This document shows, in pieces, positions 34,958 through 46,850 of a stretch of DNA of 64,000 bases. The DNA lies in assembly GCF_900111835.1 (NCBI RefSeq), contig NZ_FOJP01000009.1:1-64000 (forward strand), read 5' to 3'. Positions within the stretch are counted from its first letter, which is position 1, and each line of letters begins with the position of its first letter. Under the pieces are notes generated by a model that saw nothing but the letters and a program-made list of their open reading frames with translations, ran no database searches and was not told where the DNA came from. The stretch comes from Metapseudomonas otitidis (GTDB lineage Bacteria; Pseudomonadota; Gammaproteobacteria; Pseudomonadales; Pseudomonadaceae). The translations under genes were made by a program, and so were the position numbers.

Positions 34958-36631
34958 ATGCTGGTCCACCTCTCAGTCCACAACTACGCCATCGTCGAGC
35001 ACCTGGATCTTGAGCTCGAAGGCGGCATGACCGTGATTACCGGCGAGACCGGCGCGGGCAAGTCGATCATGCTCGACGCCCTCGGCCTGACCCTGGGCGA
35101 CCGCGCCGACAGTGGCGCCGTCCGCCCCGGCGCGGAGAAGGCCGACATCCTCGCCAGCTTCGACCTGAGCGACATCCCCGAAGCCCGCGCCTGGCTCGCC
35201 GAGCGGGACCTGGAAACCGACGGCCCGTGCATCCTGCGCCGGGTCATCACTGCGGAAGGACGCTCCCGTGCCTATATAAACGGCACGCCCTGCCCCCAGG
35301 GCGATCTCAAGGCACTTGGCGAACTGCTGATCGACATCCACAGCCAGCATGAGCATCAGTCGCTGCTCAAGCCGGACACCCATCGGCGCCTGCTGGACGA
35401 ATTTGCCGGCGCCAGCGACCTGGCCCGCCAGGTCCAGCTCGCTGCCCAGCGCTGGCGCCAGACCCGCCAGGAGCTCCAGCGCCTGTCCCGCAACAGCGAG
35501 GAGCAGCGCGCCCGCCACCAATTGCTCAGCTACCAACTGGAAGAGCTGGAGCAACTGGCCCTCGGCGATAACGAACTGGAGCAACTGGAAGCCGAGCACA
35601 AGACCCTGTCCAACGCCGAAGGCCTGCTGGCCGGCTGCCGCCAGGTACTGGACATGTGCAGCGAGAGCGATGCTGGCAACGTCCTCAGCGCCCTCACCTC
35701 CAGCCTCAACCGCCTGACAGCCTTCAACGCCCAGCAGGGCCCGATTGCCGAAGCCGTCAACCTGCTGGCCAGCGCACAGATCCAGGTGGAAGAAGCGGTC
35801 GGCGAGATCAACCGCTTCATCGACCATTTCGATGCCGACCCGCACCGCCAGCAGGAGGTCGAAGAACGCCTCGATACGCTCTACACCCTGGCCCGCAAGC
35901 ACCGCATCCATCCCAGCGAACTGCCTCACCTGCAGCACACGCTGCTGGAGGAGATCGAAGCGCTCAATGCCGATGACGAGGCGGTGGAGCGCCTCGGGGA
36001 CGAACTGGCGGCCTATGCCCGCCACTACCAGGCAAAAGCCGCCGAGCTGAGCCAGTTGCGCGGCAAAGCGGCCGGCAAGCTGGCCAAGGCCGTGGAGACG
36101 GAGATGCAACGCCTGGGCATGCCCGGCGGGCGTTTCAGCATCGAGCTGCGCAGTATCGAAAGCGACGAACCCCAGCCGAACGGACAGGAACAGGTGGAGT
36201 TCCTGGTCAGCGCCAACCCGGGTCAGCCCCTCAAGGGCCTGGCCAAGGTCGCCTCGGGCGGCGAGCTGTCCCGGATCAGCCTGGCCATCCAGGTCATCAC
36301 CGCACAGACCTCGAGGGTACCGACCCTGGTGTTCGACGAAGTGGACGTGGGCATCGGCGGTCCCACCGCAGAAGTGGTCGGCCAGTTGCTGCGGCGCCTG
36401 GGCGAACGCGGCCAGGTCCTCACCGTCACCCACCTGCCCCAGGTGGCCGCCCAGGGCCATCACCACCTCTTCGTGCACAAGAAGCGCGGCAGCAAGGAAA
36501 CCCGAACCGCCGTCGCCAACCTCGACGACGCGGCGCGCGTGGAAGAGATCGCCCGCATGCTGGGCGGCGTCGACCTCACCGAAGAGTCCATCGCTCACGC
36601 CCGCAAGATGGTCACCAGCGCCCGCCACTGA
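34958..36631 (+). CDS. recN: DNA repair protein RecN
   Basis: 557 residues from ATG 34958 (MLVHLSVHNYAIVEHLDLEL) with AGGGGAG upstream; longer in-frame starts would run through the promoter. Walker A is GETGAGKS near residue 30. A long coiled-coil centre follows, then the ABC signature (ASGGELSRISLAIQV) and Walker B (TLVFDEVDVGIGG). It is an SMC-like ATPase in double-strand break repair. It is single, LexA-controlled, and ends at a bidirectional terminator shared with fur. Confidence 0.99.
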   Translation: MLVHLSVHNYAIVEHLDLELEGGMTVITGETGAGKSIMLDALGLTLGDRADSGAVRPGAEKADILASFDLSDIPEARAWLAERDLETDGPCILRRVITAEGRSRAYINGTPCPQGDLKALGELLIDIHSQHEHQSLLKPDTHRRLLDEFAGASDLARQVQLAAQRWRQTRQELQRLSRNSEEQRARHQLLSYQLEELEQLALGDNELEQLEAEHKTLSNAEGLLAGCRQVLDMCSESDAGNVLSALTSSLNRLTAFNAQQGPIAEAVNLLASAQIQVEEAVGEINRFIDHFDADPHRQQEVEERLDTLYTLARKHRIHPSELPHLQHTLLEEIEALNADDEAVERLGDELAAYARHYQAKAAELSQLRGKAAGKLAKAVETEMQRLGMPGGRFSIELRSIESDEPQPNGQEQVEFLVSANPGQPLKGLAKVASGGELSRISLAIQVITAQTSRVPTLVFDEVDVGIGGPTAEVVGQLLRRLGERGQVLTVTHLPQVAAQGHHHLFVHKKRGSKETRTAVANLDDAARVEEIARMLGGVDLTEESIAHARKMVTSARH

Positions 36632-36641
36632 TTCGCGCAGG

Positions 36642-36676
36642 CATGAAAAAGGCGACCCGAGGTCGCCTTTTTCATG
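36642..36676. terminator. Bidirectional terminator between recN and fur
   Basis: A perfect 16-bp stem (CATGAAAAAGGCGACC / GGTCGCCTTTTTCATG) with a 3-base loop, flanked by A and T runs. It serves both convergent genes. Confidence 0.92.
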
Positions 36677-36685
36677 GAGCGGAAA

Positions 36686-37090
36686 TCACTTCTTCTTGCG
36701 CACGTACAGCACCAGATTGTGATCGACGAGCTCGAAGCCGTGCTCTTTCACGATCTCTTTCTGCCGCTTTTCGATTTCGGCGTCGATGAATTCGATGACC
36801 TCACCGGAATCCACGCAGACCATGTGGTCGTGGTGGCCGCTGTCAGCCAGTTCGAACACGGCATGGCCGCCATCGAAGTTGTGGCGGACGACGAGGCCGG
36901 CAGCCTCGAACTGGGTAAGCACGCGGTAGACCGTCGCAAGGCCTACGTCCTCGCCGGCTTCCATCAGTGCCTTGTACACATCCTCGGCACTCATGTGACG
37001 CTGATCGGCGGAGTCGAGCATCTGAAGGATCTTCACCCGAGGCAGGGTGACCTTCAGACCGGCTTTGCGAAGTTCGTTATTTTCAACCAT
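36686..37090 (-). CDS. fur: Ferric uptake regulator Fur
   Basis: 134 residues from ATG 37090 ([18 protein letters not shown]), the known Pseudomonas length; an in-frame extension upstream overlaps bamE. Winged helix N-terminal domain, then metal sites HHDHMVC and the C-terminal HxE/D set. Like P. aeruginosa Fur it lacks the CxxC zinc site of E. coli Fur: only one Cys of that region is present. It represses iron-uptake genes with Fe(II). It is divergent from bamE. Confidence 0.98.
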   Translation of the reverse strand: MVENNELRKAGLKVTLPRVKILQMLDSADQRHMSAEDVYKALMEAGEDVGLATVYRVLTQFEAAGLVVRHNFDGGHAVFELADSGHHDHMVCVDSGEVIEFIDAEIEKRQKEIVKEHGFELVDHNLVLYVRKKK

Positions 37091-37186
37091 GGTCAGCTTT
37101 CTCGTGGATGCTGCTTCGCAGCTTCCCTCAATGCGGGTATGATCGGATTTTCGTTGCCCAGCCAAGATAGTGGAAGTCACCCACCG

Positions 37187-37708
37187 ATGCAAAACACCAA
37201 GCTCCTGCTGACCAGCCTCTCATTTGCAGGCCTGCTCGCACTCGCCGGTTGTTCGTTTCCCGGTGTCTACAAGATCGACATCCAGCAAGGCAACGTCGTA
37301 ACGCAGGACATGATAGACCAGTTGAAGCCCGGAATGACCCGGCGCCAAGTGCGGTTTATCATGGGCAACCCCTTGATTCTCGATACCTTCCACGCCAACC
37401 GTTGGGATTATCTCTACAGCATCCAGCCCGGCGGCGGCCAGCGTCAGCAGGAGCGCGTCACCCTGCTGTTCGACGGCAACGACCAGCTGATCGGCCTGGG
37501 CGGTGACTTCATGCCTGGCGTCAGCCGCGACGAGGCGATCCTCGGCAGCGACGGCAACAACCAGGTCACCCCGAACAAACCCACCCAGCAGAAGCCGGAA
37601 GAGAAAGCCAAGCCCGGTTCGCTGCTGGAGCAGATCCAGAAGGAAGTGGACCAGGTGGAAACCGTACCGGTCCCGATCCCGGAACCCCTGGACACCACGC
37701 CGCAGTAA
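37187..37708 (+). CDS. bamE: Outer-membrane assembly lipoprotein BamE (OmlA/SmpA)
   Basis: 173 residues from ATG 37187. The lipoprotein signal ends in the lipobox LAGC (Cys near 22). The BamE fold follows: [29 protein letters not shown], then [12 protein letters not shown] and [20 protein letters not shown] Pro/Lys/Glu-rich tail of about 55 residues extends beyond the E. coli protein, as in other Pseudomonas OmlA. It is part of the BAM complex. The fur and bamE start codons are 96 bases apart and divergent, as in P. aeruginosa. Confidence 0.97.
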   Translation: MQNTKLLLTSLSFAGLLALAGCSFPGVYKIDIQQGNVVTQDMIDQLKPGMTRRQVRFIMGNPLILDTFHANRWDYLYSIQPGGGQRQQERVTLLFDGNDQLIGLGGDFMPGVSRDEAILGSDGNNQVTPNKPTQQKPEEKAKPGSLLEQIQKEVDQVETVPVPIPEPLDTTPQ

Positions 37709-37725
37709 CTGCAGCACCCATGAAA

Positions 37726-37755
37726 AAGCCCGGACTGGTTCCGGGCTTTTTTGTA
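37726..37755 (+). terminator. bamE terminator
   Basis: AAAAAGCCCGGA / TCCGGGCTTTTT with a short loop, followed by further T. It can work in both directions but rnfH ends 50 bases further on. Confidence 0.88.
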
Positions 37756-37803
37756 CCTGCCTGATCGAGAAGGACCGACAGCCGCAGCGTCCTCAGACGC
37801 CGA

Positions 37804-38124
37804 TCAATCGCCCCGACCCTCTCCCCTGGCCTGAGCCGCACGCGCGGCACGCGCCTTGCGCACCTCCTTCGGATCGGCCACCAGCGGCCGGTACACCTCG
37901 ATGCGATCCCCCGCCTCGACCTGCCGAGCCTCGGCGTGCTGCACCGCCTTGCCGAAGATGCCCAGCGGTGCAGCCGCCAGGTCCACGCCGGGAAACGCAT
38001 CCGCCAGCCCCGCCATCAGCACGGCCTGGCGCAACGTCGTGCCGGCCGGCACATCCAGCCGCACCAGGCGCTGACGATCAGGCAGCGCGCACACCACCTC
38101 GACGGCGATCAGCGACTCAGCCAT
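37804..38124 (-). CDS. rnfH: RnfH-family ubiquitin-like protein (UPF0125)
   Basis: 106 residues from ATG 38124. The beta-grasp core IAVEVVCALPDRQRLVRLDVPAGTTL and PLGIFGKAV...GDRIEVYRPLVADPKEVRKARA is the UPF0125 signature. A basic tail follows. Its start lies inside the last codons of ratA (8-base overlap), so the pair is translationally coupled. The paired genes are called ratA-ratB in E. coli; the function of this partner is unknown. Confidence 0.92.
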   Translation of the reverse strand: MAESLIAVEVVCALPDRQRLVRLDVPAGTTLRQAVLMAGLADAFPGVDLAAAPLGIFGKAVQHAEARQVEAGDRIEVYRPLVADPKEVRKARAARAAQARGEGRGD

Positions 38125-38551
38125 ACAGCTGCTTGGCCCGCTGGCAGAAGGCATCCACCAAGGTGTTCGCCGCCTGGTTGAACAGCGGCCCCAGGGTCGC
38201 CTTGACGATCGGCCCGGCGTAGTCGAAGGACAGGTCCAGGCTGATCTTGCAGGCCTTCTCGCCCAGCGCCTTGAAGTGCCAGACCCCATGCAGTTCGGTG
38301 AACGGCCCTTCCTCCAGGTTCATCTCGATGCTCGCCCCCTCCACCAGCACATTGCGGGTGACGAAGCGCTGGCTGATCCCGCCCTTGGCCACACCCAGGC
38401 TGGCCACCATGTGCGACTCGCTCGATTCCAGCACCTCGCTGCTCGCGCACCAGGGCAGGAATTCGGGGTAGCGCACCACATCGTTGACCAGGTCGTAGAG
38501 TGCCTTGGCGGGATAGGGGAGCAGCGCGGAACGCTGGATATGCGTGGACAT
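38117..38551 (-). CDS. ratA: RatA / COQ10-like START-domain protein
   Basis: 144 residues. The START-like fold includes [17 protein letters not shown] and the C-terminal [33 protein letters not shown]. Members are called either RatA (proposed to block 70S formation) or COQ10-type lipid carriers for ubiquinone. The sequence cannot decide between them. It is divergent from smpB, next to which it is found in most gamma-proteobacteria. Confidence 0.93.
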   Translation of the reverse strand: MSTHIQRSALLPYPAKALYDLVNDVVRYPEFLPWCASSEVLESSESHMVASLGVAKGGISQRFVTRNVLVEGASIEMNLEEGPFTELHGVWHFKALGEKACKISLDLSFDYAGPIVKATLGPLFNQAANTLVDAFCQRAKQLYG

Positions 38552-38684
38552 CGGAGCCTCTGAACGTCAGTCAGTCGGCTGCTGCAGGGGCAACACGGCT
38601 GGTCAAAAAAAGAGCGCGCATTGTCGGGGATTCGCCCAACGCGCTCAAGCCTACGCCGCCGTAGCGGGCTGGCGAGCGACTCCC

Positions 38685-38690
38685 TATAAT
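38685..38690 (+). promoter_or_regulatory. Perfect -10 hexamer just before smpB
   Basis: TATAAT ends 9 bases before the smpB ATG. A start of transcription 6-7 bases downstream would leave almost no 5' leader. The matching -35 position (TAGCGG) is poor. Confidence 0.5.
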
Positions 38691-38699
38691 GCCGCGCCT

Positions 38700-39179
38700 A
38701 TGGCTAAGCAAAAGAAACAATCCCAAGGCTCCATCGCACAGAACAAGAAGGCCCTGCACGACTACTTCGTCGAGCAGCGCTTCGAGGCAGGCCTCGCCCT
38801 GGCAGGCTGGGAGGTCAAGAGCCTCCGTGCCGGCAAGGCCCAGCTGGTGGACAGCTACGTACTGCTGAAGGACGGCGAGGCCTGGCTGCTCGGTAGCCAC
38901 ATCACCCCGCTGAAGACCGCCAGCACCCACGTCATCGCCGACCCCGTGCGCACCCGCAAGCTCCTGCTGCACAAGCGCGAACTGGGCAAGCTGTTCGGCG
39001 CCGTCCAGCAGAAGGGCTACACCTGCGTCGCCCTCTCGCTGTACTGGAAGGCCCACCTGATCAAGTGCGAGATCGCCCTGGTGAAGGGCAAGAAGGAATT
39101 CGACAAGCGCGCCACGGAGAAGGAACGCGACTCCGACCGCGAGATCGAGCGCGCCATGCGCACCAAAGGCAAGGAGTGA
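38700..39179 (+). CDS. smpB: SsrA-binding protein SmpB
   Basis: 159 residues from ATG 38700. [38 protein letters not shown] and the [10 protein letters not shown] segment are diagnostic, and the basic C-terminal tail ([23 protein letters not shown]) enters the mRNA channel during trans-translation. Its partner tmRNA gene lies 11 kb away at 49903. There is no clear Shine-Dalgarno sequence: the preceding bases are occupied by a TATAAT. Confidence 0.98.
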   Translation: MAKQKKQSQGSIAQNKKALHDYFVEQRFEAGLALAGWEVKSLRAGKAQLVDSYVLLKDGEAWLLGSHITPLKTASTHVIADPVRTRKLLLHKRELGKLFGAVQQKGYTCVALSLYWKAHLIKCEIALVKGKKEFDKRATEKERDSDREIERAMRTKGKE

Positions 39180-39193
39180 TCCTCGCCAGACAG

Positions 39194-39219
39194 AAACGCC
39201 GGGCATTGCCCGGCGTTTT
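39194..39219 (+). terminator. smpB terminator
   Basis: AAACGCCGGGC / GCCCGGCGTTT with a 3-base loop and a following T, between smpB and the convergent lldR. Confidence 0.88.
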
Positions 39220-39239
39220 CGTTTGCGCGCACTGACGAC

Positions 39240-40007
39240 TCAGATGCCCTGGCGCCGCTGCGCCCGCTCCAGGCGCACCGCTTCCAGCCGCCCCTCGGCC
39301 AGCACTTCCTGCACGTAGTCGATGTGGCGATGGGACACCTCCCGCGCCTCCTCCGCACGCCGCTCGATGATCGCCTCGTACAGCGCCCGGTGCTGCGTCA
39401 TCAGCATGTCGCGGGTCTCGCTGCGCTGCAGGTACATCCCGCCGATGTTGGTCACCACGTTGTGCTTGAGCAGATCGAACAACCCACGGATGGTGTGCAG
39501 CAGCACCGCATTGTGGCTGGCCTCGGCAATCGCCAGATGGAAGCGCGCATCGGCGGCGCCCTCCTCCTCCCGGGTCGCCTGGCTGCCCGGCGAATAGCAG
39601 GCCTGCAGCGCCTCGAAAGCCTCGCCCAGGCGCTCATGGTCGACCGCCGTCGCCCGCAACGCTGCGTAGTAGGCGCAGGAACCTTCCAGCGTATGGCGGA
39701 ACTCCAGCAGATCGCGCTGCGCGTCGGGGTTGCCCTCCAGCAGCTTCAGCAGCGGATCGCTGAAGGTCGACCCCAGCTCCGCCGACACGTAGTTGCCGCC
39801 GCCCTGCCGGCTCACCAGCAGCCCCTTGGCCACCAGCTTCTGGATAGCCTCCCGCAGGGACGGACGCGATACCCCGAACTGCTCGGCCAGCACACGCTCC
39901 GCCGGCAGCCGCTCGCCTGCTTTCAGGGTCCCCTCGAGGATCATCGCCTCGAGGTGATCGACGATGTCATCCGACAGACGGCGCTGACGCACCTGACCGA
40001 ATCCCAT
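39240..40007 (-). CDS. lldR: Lactate-responsive GntR/FadR-type repressor LldR
   Basis: 255 residues. The GntR winged helix (ILEGTLKAGERLPAERVLAEQFGVSRPSLREAIQKL) is followed by an FCD effector domain with metal/ligand His residues. It is divergent from the lactate operon, and its putative operator lies in the gap. By family it represses lldP-lldD-dld and is released by lactate. ATG has GGAGGGG just upstream. Confidence 0.95.
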   Translation of the reverse strand: MGFGQVRQRRLSDDIVDHLEAMILEGTLKAGERLPAERVLAEQFGVSRPSLREAIQKLVAKGLLVSRQGGGNYVSAELGSTFSDPLLKLLEGNPDAQRDLLEFRHTLEGSCAYYAALRATAVDHERLGEAFEALQACYSPGSQATREEEGAADARFHLAIAEASHNAVLLHTIRGLFDLLKHNVVTNIGGMYLQRSETRDMLMTQHRALYEAIIERRAEEAREVSHRHIDYVQEVLAEGRLEAVRLERAQRRQGI

Positions 40008-40153
40008 ACCCCTCCCGAACCACCGTTCCGTTCCCGTTCCAGCCGCCTGCCATGGCAGCCCAGCTCATTCAGCGCGGCAGCCTAACCAGCGCCATCGCCA
40101 TCCACAAGGCGCAGATGAGCCCCATGCGCTCGACCAAAGTTGTAGGACACGAA

Positions 40154-40167
40154 ATTGACAGGTCAAT
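40154..40167 (+). promoter_or_regulatory. Candidate lldP promoter -35 within a perfect palindrome
   Basis: ATTGACAGGTCAAT is a perfect inverted repeat that contains the consensus -35 hexamer TTGACA (40155-40160). A -10 about 17 bases further on is only weak (TTACCC). The dyad may be a second regulator site overlapping the promoter. Confidence 0.5.
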
Positions 40168-40201
40168 AGGAGGGCTTTTACCCTGAGCCGTCGATTTTGT
40201 A

Positions 40202-40218
40202 AATTGGTAATACCAATT
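40202..40218 (+). promoter_or_regulatory. LldR-type operator
   Basis: AATTGGTAATACCAATT is a perfect palindrome with half-sites AATTGGT/ACCAATT around a 3-base centre. Half-sites of this form are known for FadR-subfamily regulators of pyruvate and lactate genes. It lies about 105 bases before lldP, downstream of the TTGACA element. The rest of the 315-base lldR-lldP gap shows no other feature. Confidence 0.8.
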
Positions 40219-40322
40219 CGACGAAAACGCCGAACGGAGAGCAATTGCCTGCTGCTGCGCCACGAGCGCAACGACTCCGGAAGGCCAACAGGCACTCCAA
40301 AAACAATCAGGGAGCCACCCGA

Positions 40323-42008
40323 ATGCAAGCTTGGCAACAGATCTACACCCCGCTCGGCAGCCTCGGCCTGTCCGCGCTGGTCGCCTTGATCCCCATCGTG
40401 TTCTTCTTCCTCGCCCTCGCCGTGTTCCGCATGAAGGGCTACATCGCAGGCACCATCACCCTGGCCCTGTCCCTCGCGGTCGCGATCTTCGCCTTCAAGA
40501 TGCCGGTCGACATGGCCTTCGCCGCCGCCGGCTACGGCTTCGCCTACGGCCTCTGGCCGATCGCCTGGATCATCGTCGCCGCGGTGTTCCTCTACAAACT
40601 CACCGTCAAGAGCGGCCAGTTCGAAGTGATCCGCAGCTCCGTGCTGTCCATCACCGACGACCAGCGCCTGCAGGTGCTGCTGATCGGTTTCTCCTTCGGC
40701 GCCTTCCTCGAAGGAGCCGCCGGCTTCGGCGCCCCCGTAGCCATCACCGCCGCACTGCTGGTGGGCCTGGGCTTCAACCCGCTCTACGCCGCCGGCCTGT
40801 GCCTGATCGCCAACACCGCCCCGGTGGCCTTCGGCGCCCTCGGCATCCCGATCATCGTCGCGGGCCAGGTCACCGGCATCGACGCCTTCAAGATCGGCGC
40901 CATGACCGGCCGCCAACTGCCCTTCCTGTCGATCATCGTGCCGTTCTGGCTGGTGGCCATGATGGATGGCTGGCGCGGCATCAAGGAAACCTGGCCGGCC
41001 GCCCTCGTCGCCGGTGCCAGCTTCGCCATCACCCAGTACTTCACCTCCAACTTCATCGGCCCGGAACTGCCCGACATCACCTCTGCCCTGGTGAGCCTGG
41101 TGTCCCTGACCCTGTTCCTCAAGGTGTGGCAACCCAAGCGCGCCGAAGACCGCGAAGTGGTCGGCGTCTCTGGCGGTGCAGCCGTCATGGGCGGTTTCGG
41201 CGGCCCGCGCAGCACCACCCCGTCGCCCTACAGCTTCGGCGAGATCCTCAAGGCCTGGTCGCCCTTCCTGATCCTCACCGTCCTGGTCACCATCTGGACC
41301 CTGAAGCCGTTCAAGGCCCTGTTCGCCCCGGGTGGCGCGCTGGAGCACTTCGTCTTCATGTTCGCCATCCCGCACCTGGACCAGCTGGTGATGAAAGGCG
41401 CCCCCATCGTCGCCACCGCCACCGCGATTCCGGCCGTCTACAAGTTCGACCCGATCTCCGCCACCGGCACCGCGATCTTCCTCTCCGCCGTGGTTTCCAT
41501 GCTGGTCCTGAAGATCAACTTTAAAAATGGTCTGACCAGTCTGAGTGAAACCTTCGTCGAGCTGAAACTGCCGATCCTCTCCATCGGCATGGTGCTGGCC
41601 TTCGCCTTCGTCACCAACTTCTCCGGCATGTCCACCACCCTGGCGCTGGTCCTGGCCGGCACTGGCGCGGCCTTCCCGTTCTTCTCGCCGTTCCTCGGCT
41701 GGCTGGGCGTGTTCCTCACCGGTTCCGACACCTCCTCCAACGCCCTGTTCGGCTCGCTGCAGGCCACCACCGCCCACCAGATCGGCGTCAACGACACCCT
41801 CCTGGTCGCCGCCAACACCAGCGGTGGCGTCACCGGCAAGATGATCTCCCCGCAGTCCATCGCCGTGGCCTGCGCCGCCACCGGTATGGTCGGCAAGGAG
41901 TCGGACCTGTTCCGCTTCACCCTGAAGCACAGCCTGCTGTTCGCCGCCATGGTCGGTCTGATCACCCTGGCGCAGGCCTATGTCTTCACCGGCATGCTGG
42001 TTCACTGA
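40323..42008 (+). CDS. lldP: L-lactate permease
   Basis: 561 residues from ATG 40323 with GGGAG upstream. About a dozen membrane helices. LctP-family segments are present: [27 protein letters not shown] near residue 120-147 and [17 protein letters not shown] near 460. It imports L-lactate (and probably D-lactate and glycolate) with protons. First gene of lldP-lldD-dld. A long inverted repeat separates it from lldD. Confidence 0.97.
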   Translation: MQAWQQIYTPLGSLGLSALVALIPIVFFFLALAVFRMKGYIAGTITLALSLAVAIFAFKMPVDMAFAAAGYGFAYGLWPIAWIIVAAVFLYKLTVKSGQFEVIRSSVLSITDDQRLQVLLIGFSFGAFLEGAAGFGAPVAITAALLVGLGFNPLYAAGLCLIANTAPVAFGALGIPIIVAGQVTGIDAFKIGAMTGRQLPFLSIIVPFWLVAMMDGWRGIKETWPAALVAGASFAITQYFTSNFIGPELPDITSALVSLVSLTLFLKVWQPKRAEDREVVGVSGGAAVMGGFGGPRSTTPSPYSFGEILKAWSPFLILTVLVTIWTLKPFKALFAPGGALEHFVFMFAIPHLDQLVMKGAPIVATATAIPAVYKFDPISATGTAIFLSAVVSMLVLKINFKNGLTSLSETFVELKLPILSIGMVLAFAFVTNFSGMSTTLALVLAGTGAAFPFFSPFLGWLGVFLTGSDTSSNALFGSLQATTAHQIGVNDTLLVAANTSGGVTGKMISPQSIAVACAATGMVGKESDLFRFTLKHSLLFAAMVGLITLAQAYVFTGMLVH

Positions 42009-42041
42009 CCAGGGCCGGCTGCGCGTCGGCGATGCAGCAAG

Positions 42042-42099
42042 GGAATGGCCTCGGGGAGGCTCGCCTACATAGGTAGGCTCGGCTCCCCCGGCCATTTCC
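42042..42099 (+). repeat. Long inverted repeat between lldP and lldD
   Basis: Arms of about 27 bases (42042-42068 and 42073-42099) pair with a few mismatches and single-base bulges; the tip is CCTACATAGGTAGG. There is no T run. Inside an operon this suggests an RNA processing or stability element that separates permease and dehydrogenase messages. Confidence 0.65.
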
Positions 42100-42155
42100 G
42101 CCCTGTATCGCCCCAGCGCGCCCGATCCACGTTTTCTGCCAAAACGGAAGAGCCC

Positions 42156-43301
42156 ATGATCATCTCCGCCTCCACCGACTACCGCGCCGCCGCCCAACGC
42201 AAGCTGCCGCCCTTCCTGTTCCACTACATCGACGGCGGCGCCTACGCCGAGCACACCCTACGCCGCAACGTGCAGGACCTGGCGGACATCGCCCTGCGCC
42301 AGCGCGTGCTGCGGAACATGTCCGAGCTGAGCCTCGAAACCCAGCTGTTCGGCGAAACCCTCGCCATGCCTGTCGCCCTCGCCCCCGTCGGCCTCACCGG
42401 CATGTACGCCCGGCGCGGCGAAGTGCAGGCCGCCAAGGCCGCAGCGGCCAAGGGCATCCCCTTCACCCTTTCCACCGTCTCGGTGTGCCCGATCGAAGAG
42501 GTCGCCCCGGCCATCGACCGGCCGATGTGGTTCCAGCTCTACGTGCTCAAGGACCGCGGCTTCATGCGCAACGCCCTGGAGCGCGCCAAGGCCGCCGGCG
42601 TCACTACCCTCGTCTTCACCGTCGACATGCCCGTGCCCGGCGCCCGCTACCGCGACGCCCACTCCGGCATGAGCGGCCCCAACGCACCGCTGCGCCGCGT
42701 GCTGCAAGCCATGACCCACCCCGCCTGGGCCTGGGACGTCGGCCTGCTGGGCAAGCCCCACGACCTCGGCAACATCTCCACCTACCGCGGCAACCCCACC
42801 GGCCTGGCCGACTACATCGGCTGGCTCGGCGCCAACTTCGACCCCTCCATCTCTTGGAAGGACCTCGAATGGATCCGCGACTTCTGGCAAGGCCCCATGG
42901 TCATCAAGGGCATCCTCGACCCCGAGGACGCCCGTGACGCCGTCACCTTCGGCGCCGACGGCATCATCGTCTCCAACCACGGCGGCCGGCAGCTCGACGG
43001 CGTGCTCTCCAGCGCCCGCGCCCTGCCCGCCATCGCCGACGCCGTCAAGGGCGAGCTGAAGATCCTCGCCGACTCAGGCATCCGCACCGGCCTCGACGTC
43101 GTGCGCATGCTCGCCCTCGGCGCCGACACCGTCATGCTCGGCCGCGCCTTCGTCTACGCCCTGGCCGCCGCCGGCGGCGCCGGCGTGAGCAACCTGCTGG
43201 ACCTGATCGAAAAGGAAATGCGCGTGGCCATGGTGCTCACCGGCGCCAAGTCCATCGCCGAGATCAACGCCGACTCACTGGTGCGCGACCTGCCCCGCTG
43301 A
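42156..43301 (+). CDS. lldD: L-lactate dehydrogenase (FMN, quinone-linked)
   Basis: 381 residues from ATG 42156 with GGAAGAG upstream. The FMN alpha-hydroxy-acid dehydrogenase fold: [15 protein letters not shown] at the N-terminus, the catalytic-His segment [22 protein letters not shown] near 270-292, and [27 protein letters not shown] for FMN phosphate. It oxidises L-lactate to pyruvate at the inner membrane, passing electrons to quinone. Second gene of the lactate operon. Confidence 0.98.
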   Translation: MIISASTDYRAAAQRKLPPFLFHYIDGGAYAEHTLRRNVQDLADIALRQRVLRNMSELSLETQLFGETLAMPVALAPVGLTGMYARRGEVQAAKAAAAKGIPFTLSTVSVCPIEEVAPAIDRPMWFQLYVLKDRGFMRNALERAKAAGVTTLVFTVDMPVPGARYRDAHSGMSGPNAPLRRVLQAMTHPAWAWDVGLLGKPHDLGNISTYRGNPTGLADYIGWLGANFDPSISWKDLEWIRDFWQGPMVIKGILDPEDARDAVTFGADGIIVSNHGGRQLDGVLSSARALPAIADAVKGELKILADSGIRTGLDVVRMLALGADTVMLGRAFVYALAAAGGAGVSNLLDLIEKEMRVAMVLTGAKSIAEINADSLVRDLPR

Positions 43302-43369
43302 ACGGCGCCCATCCAAGACGAGGCCGCCCAAGCGGCCCGCACCCCACCGTTGATGACAGGACCTGACCG

Positions 43370-46180
<2,811 letters not shown>

Positions 46181-46210
46181 ACCTCAAGAGCCGTGCCCGG
46201 CACGGATTGC

Positions 46211-46236
46211 GCCCCGCCTCGAGCGGGGCATTTTTA
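46211..46236 (+). terminator. Lactate operon terminator
   Basis: GCCCCGC / GCGGGGC with a 5-base loop and then ATTTTTA, 30 bases after the dld stop. The rest of the 305-base gap up to the next gene holds a perfect palindrome GCGTGCGCACGC at 46280-46291 and nothing else clear. Confidence 0.9.
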
Positions 46237-46485
46237 TGGTTCTTCACAGCCCTGCAACTGCGATTCCCGACAGCAACGTGCGTGCGCACGCTGCAGTGTT
46301 GCCAAGCGTGGGATGGTGGGGCGGCGACAGGTCTCCCAGCAGAAAACCTGAACCGCCCTCCCCGCCACCCTGTCCACCTTCATGAGCCCGCTTCGCGCCG
46401 GCTCGCCCATCTCGGACATCCGTGCTCCACCCGGCCTTCCCGCAAGGCCCCTCCGAGTGCCACAGAACGAAGAGAGGACCACCCC

Positions 46486-46767
46486 ATGAAACGCACTGCC
46501 CTGCTGCTCGGCGCCACCCTGCTGGCGTCCCCCCTGGCCTTCGCCGACGACCTCTGCACCCTCAACCTGCAGAAGATCAGCGACCAGCTCGCCACCGCCA
46601 CCACCCTCGGCGATCCGCTCAAGCAGGAAGTCCAGGACCTGCGCGCCAAGGCCGAACAGGCCAAGACCCACGGCGACACCGAAGGCTGCATCAGCGCCTC
46701 GAACATGGCCCTGCAACGCCTGCAGCGTCCCAACACCGACGGCGGCAGCGCCGGCGCGTCGCAGTAG
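46486..46767 (+). CDS. Small secreted protein of unknown function
   Basis: 93 residues from ATG 46486 with AGAGAGG upstream. The signal peptide MKRTALLLGATLLASPLAFA is followed by a mature helical domain with two Cys (DLCTLN and TEGCIS) that could form a disulfide, and a short Gly/Ser/Gln tail. I do not recognise the family. Codon use matches the neighbours, so it is probably a native gene. It stands alone between the lactate operon and the convergent sensor kinase. Confidence 0.75.
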   Translation: MKRTALLLGATLLASPLAFADDLCTLNLQKISDQLATATTLGDPLKQEVQDLRAKAEQAKTHGDTEGCISASNMALQRLQRPNTDGGSAGASQ

Positions 46768-46825
46768 CGGCAGGTAGAAGGATCGCGACAAGGCGGCCCG
46801 ACAATAAGCCGGGCCGCAGAGACGG

Positions 46826-46850
46826 TAAGGCCCCGCCCGCGCGGGGCTTA
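46826..46850. terminator. Hairpin between convergent secreted-protein and sensor-kinase genes
   Basis: TAAGGCCCCGC / GCGGGGCTTA with a CCGC loop and one bulged G. It overlaps the stop codon of the kinase gene. Confidence 0.6.
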
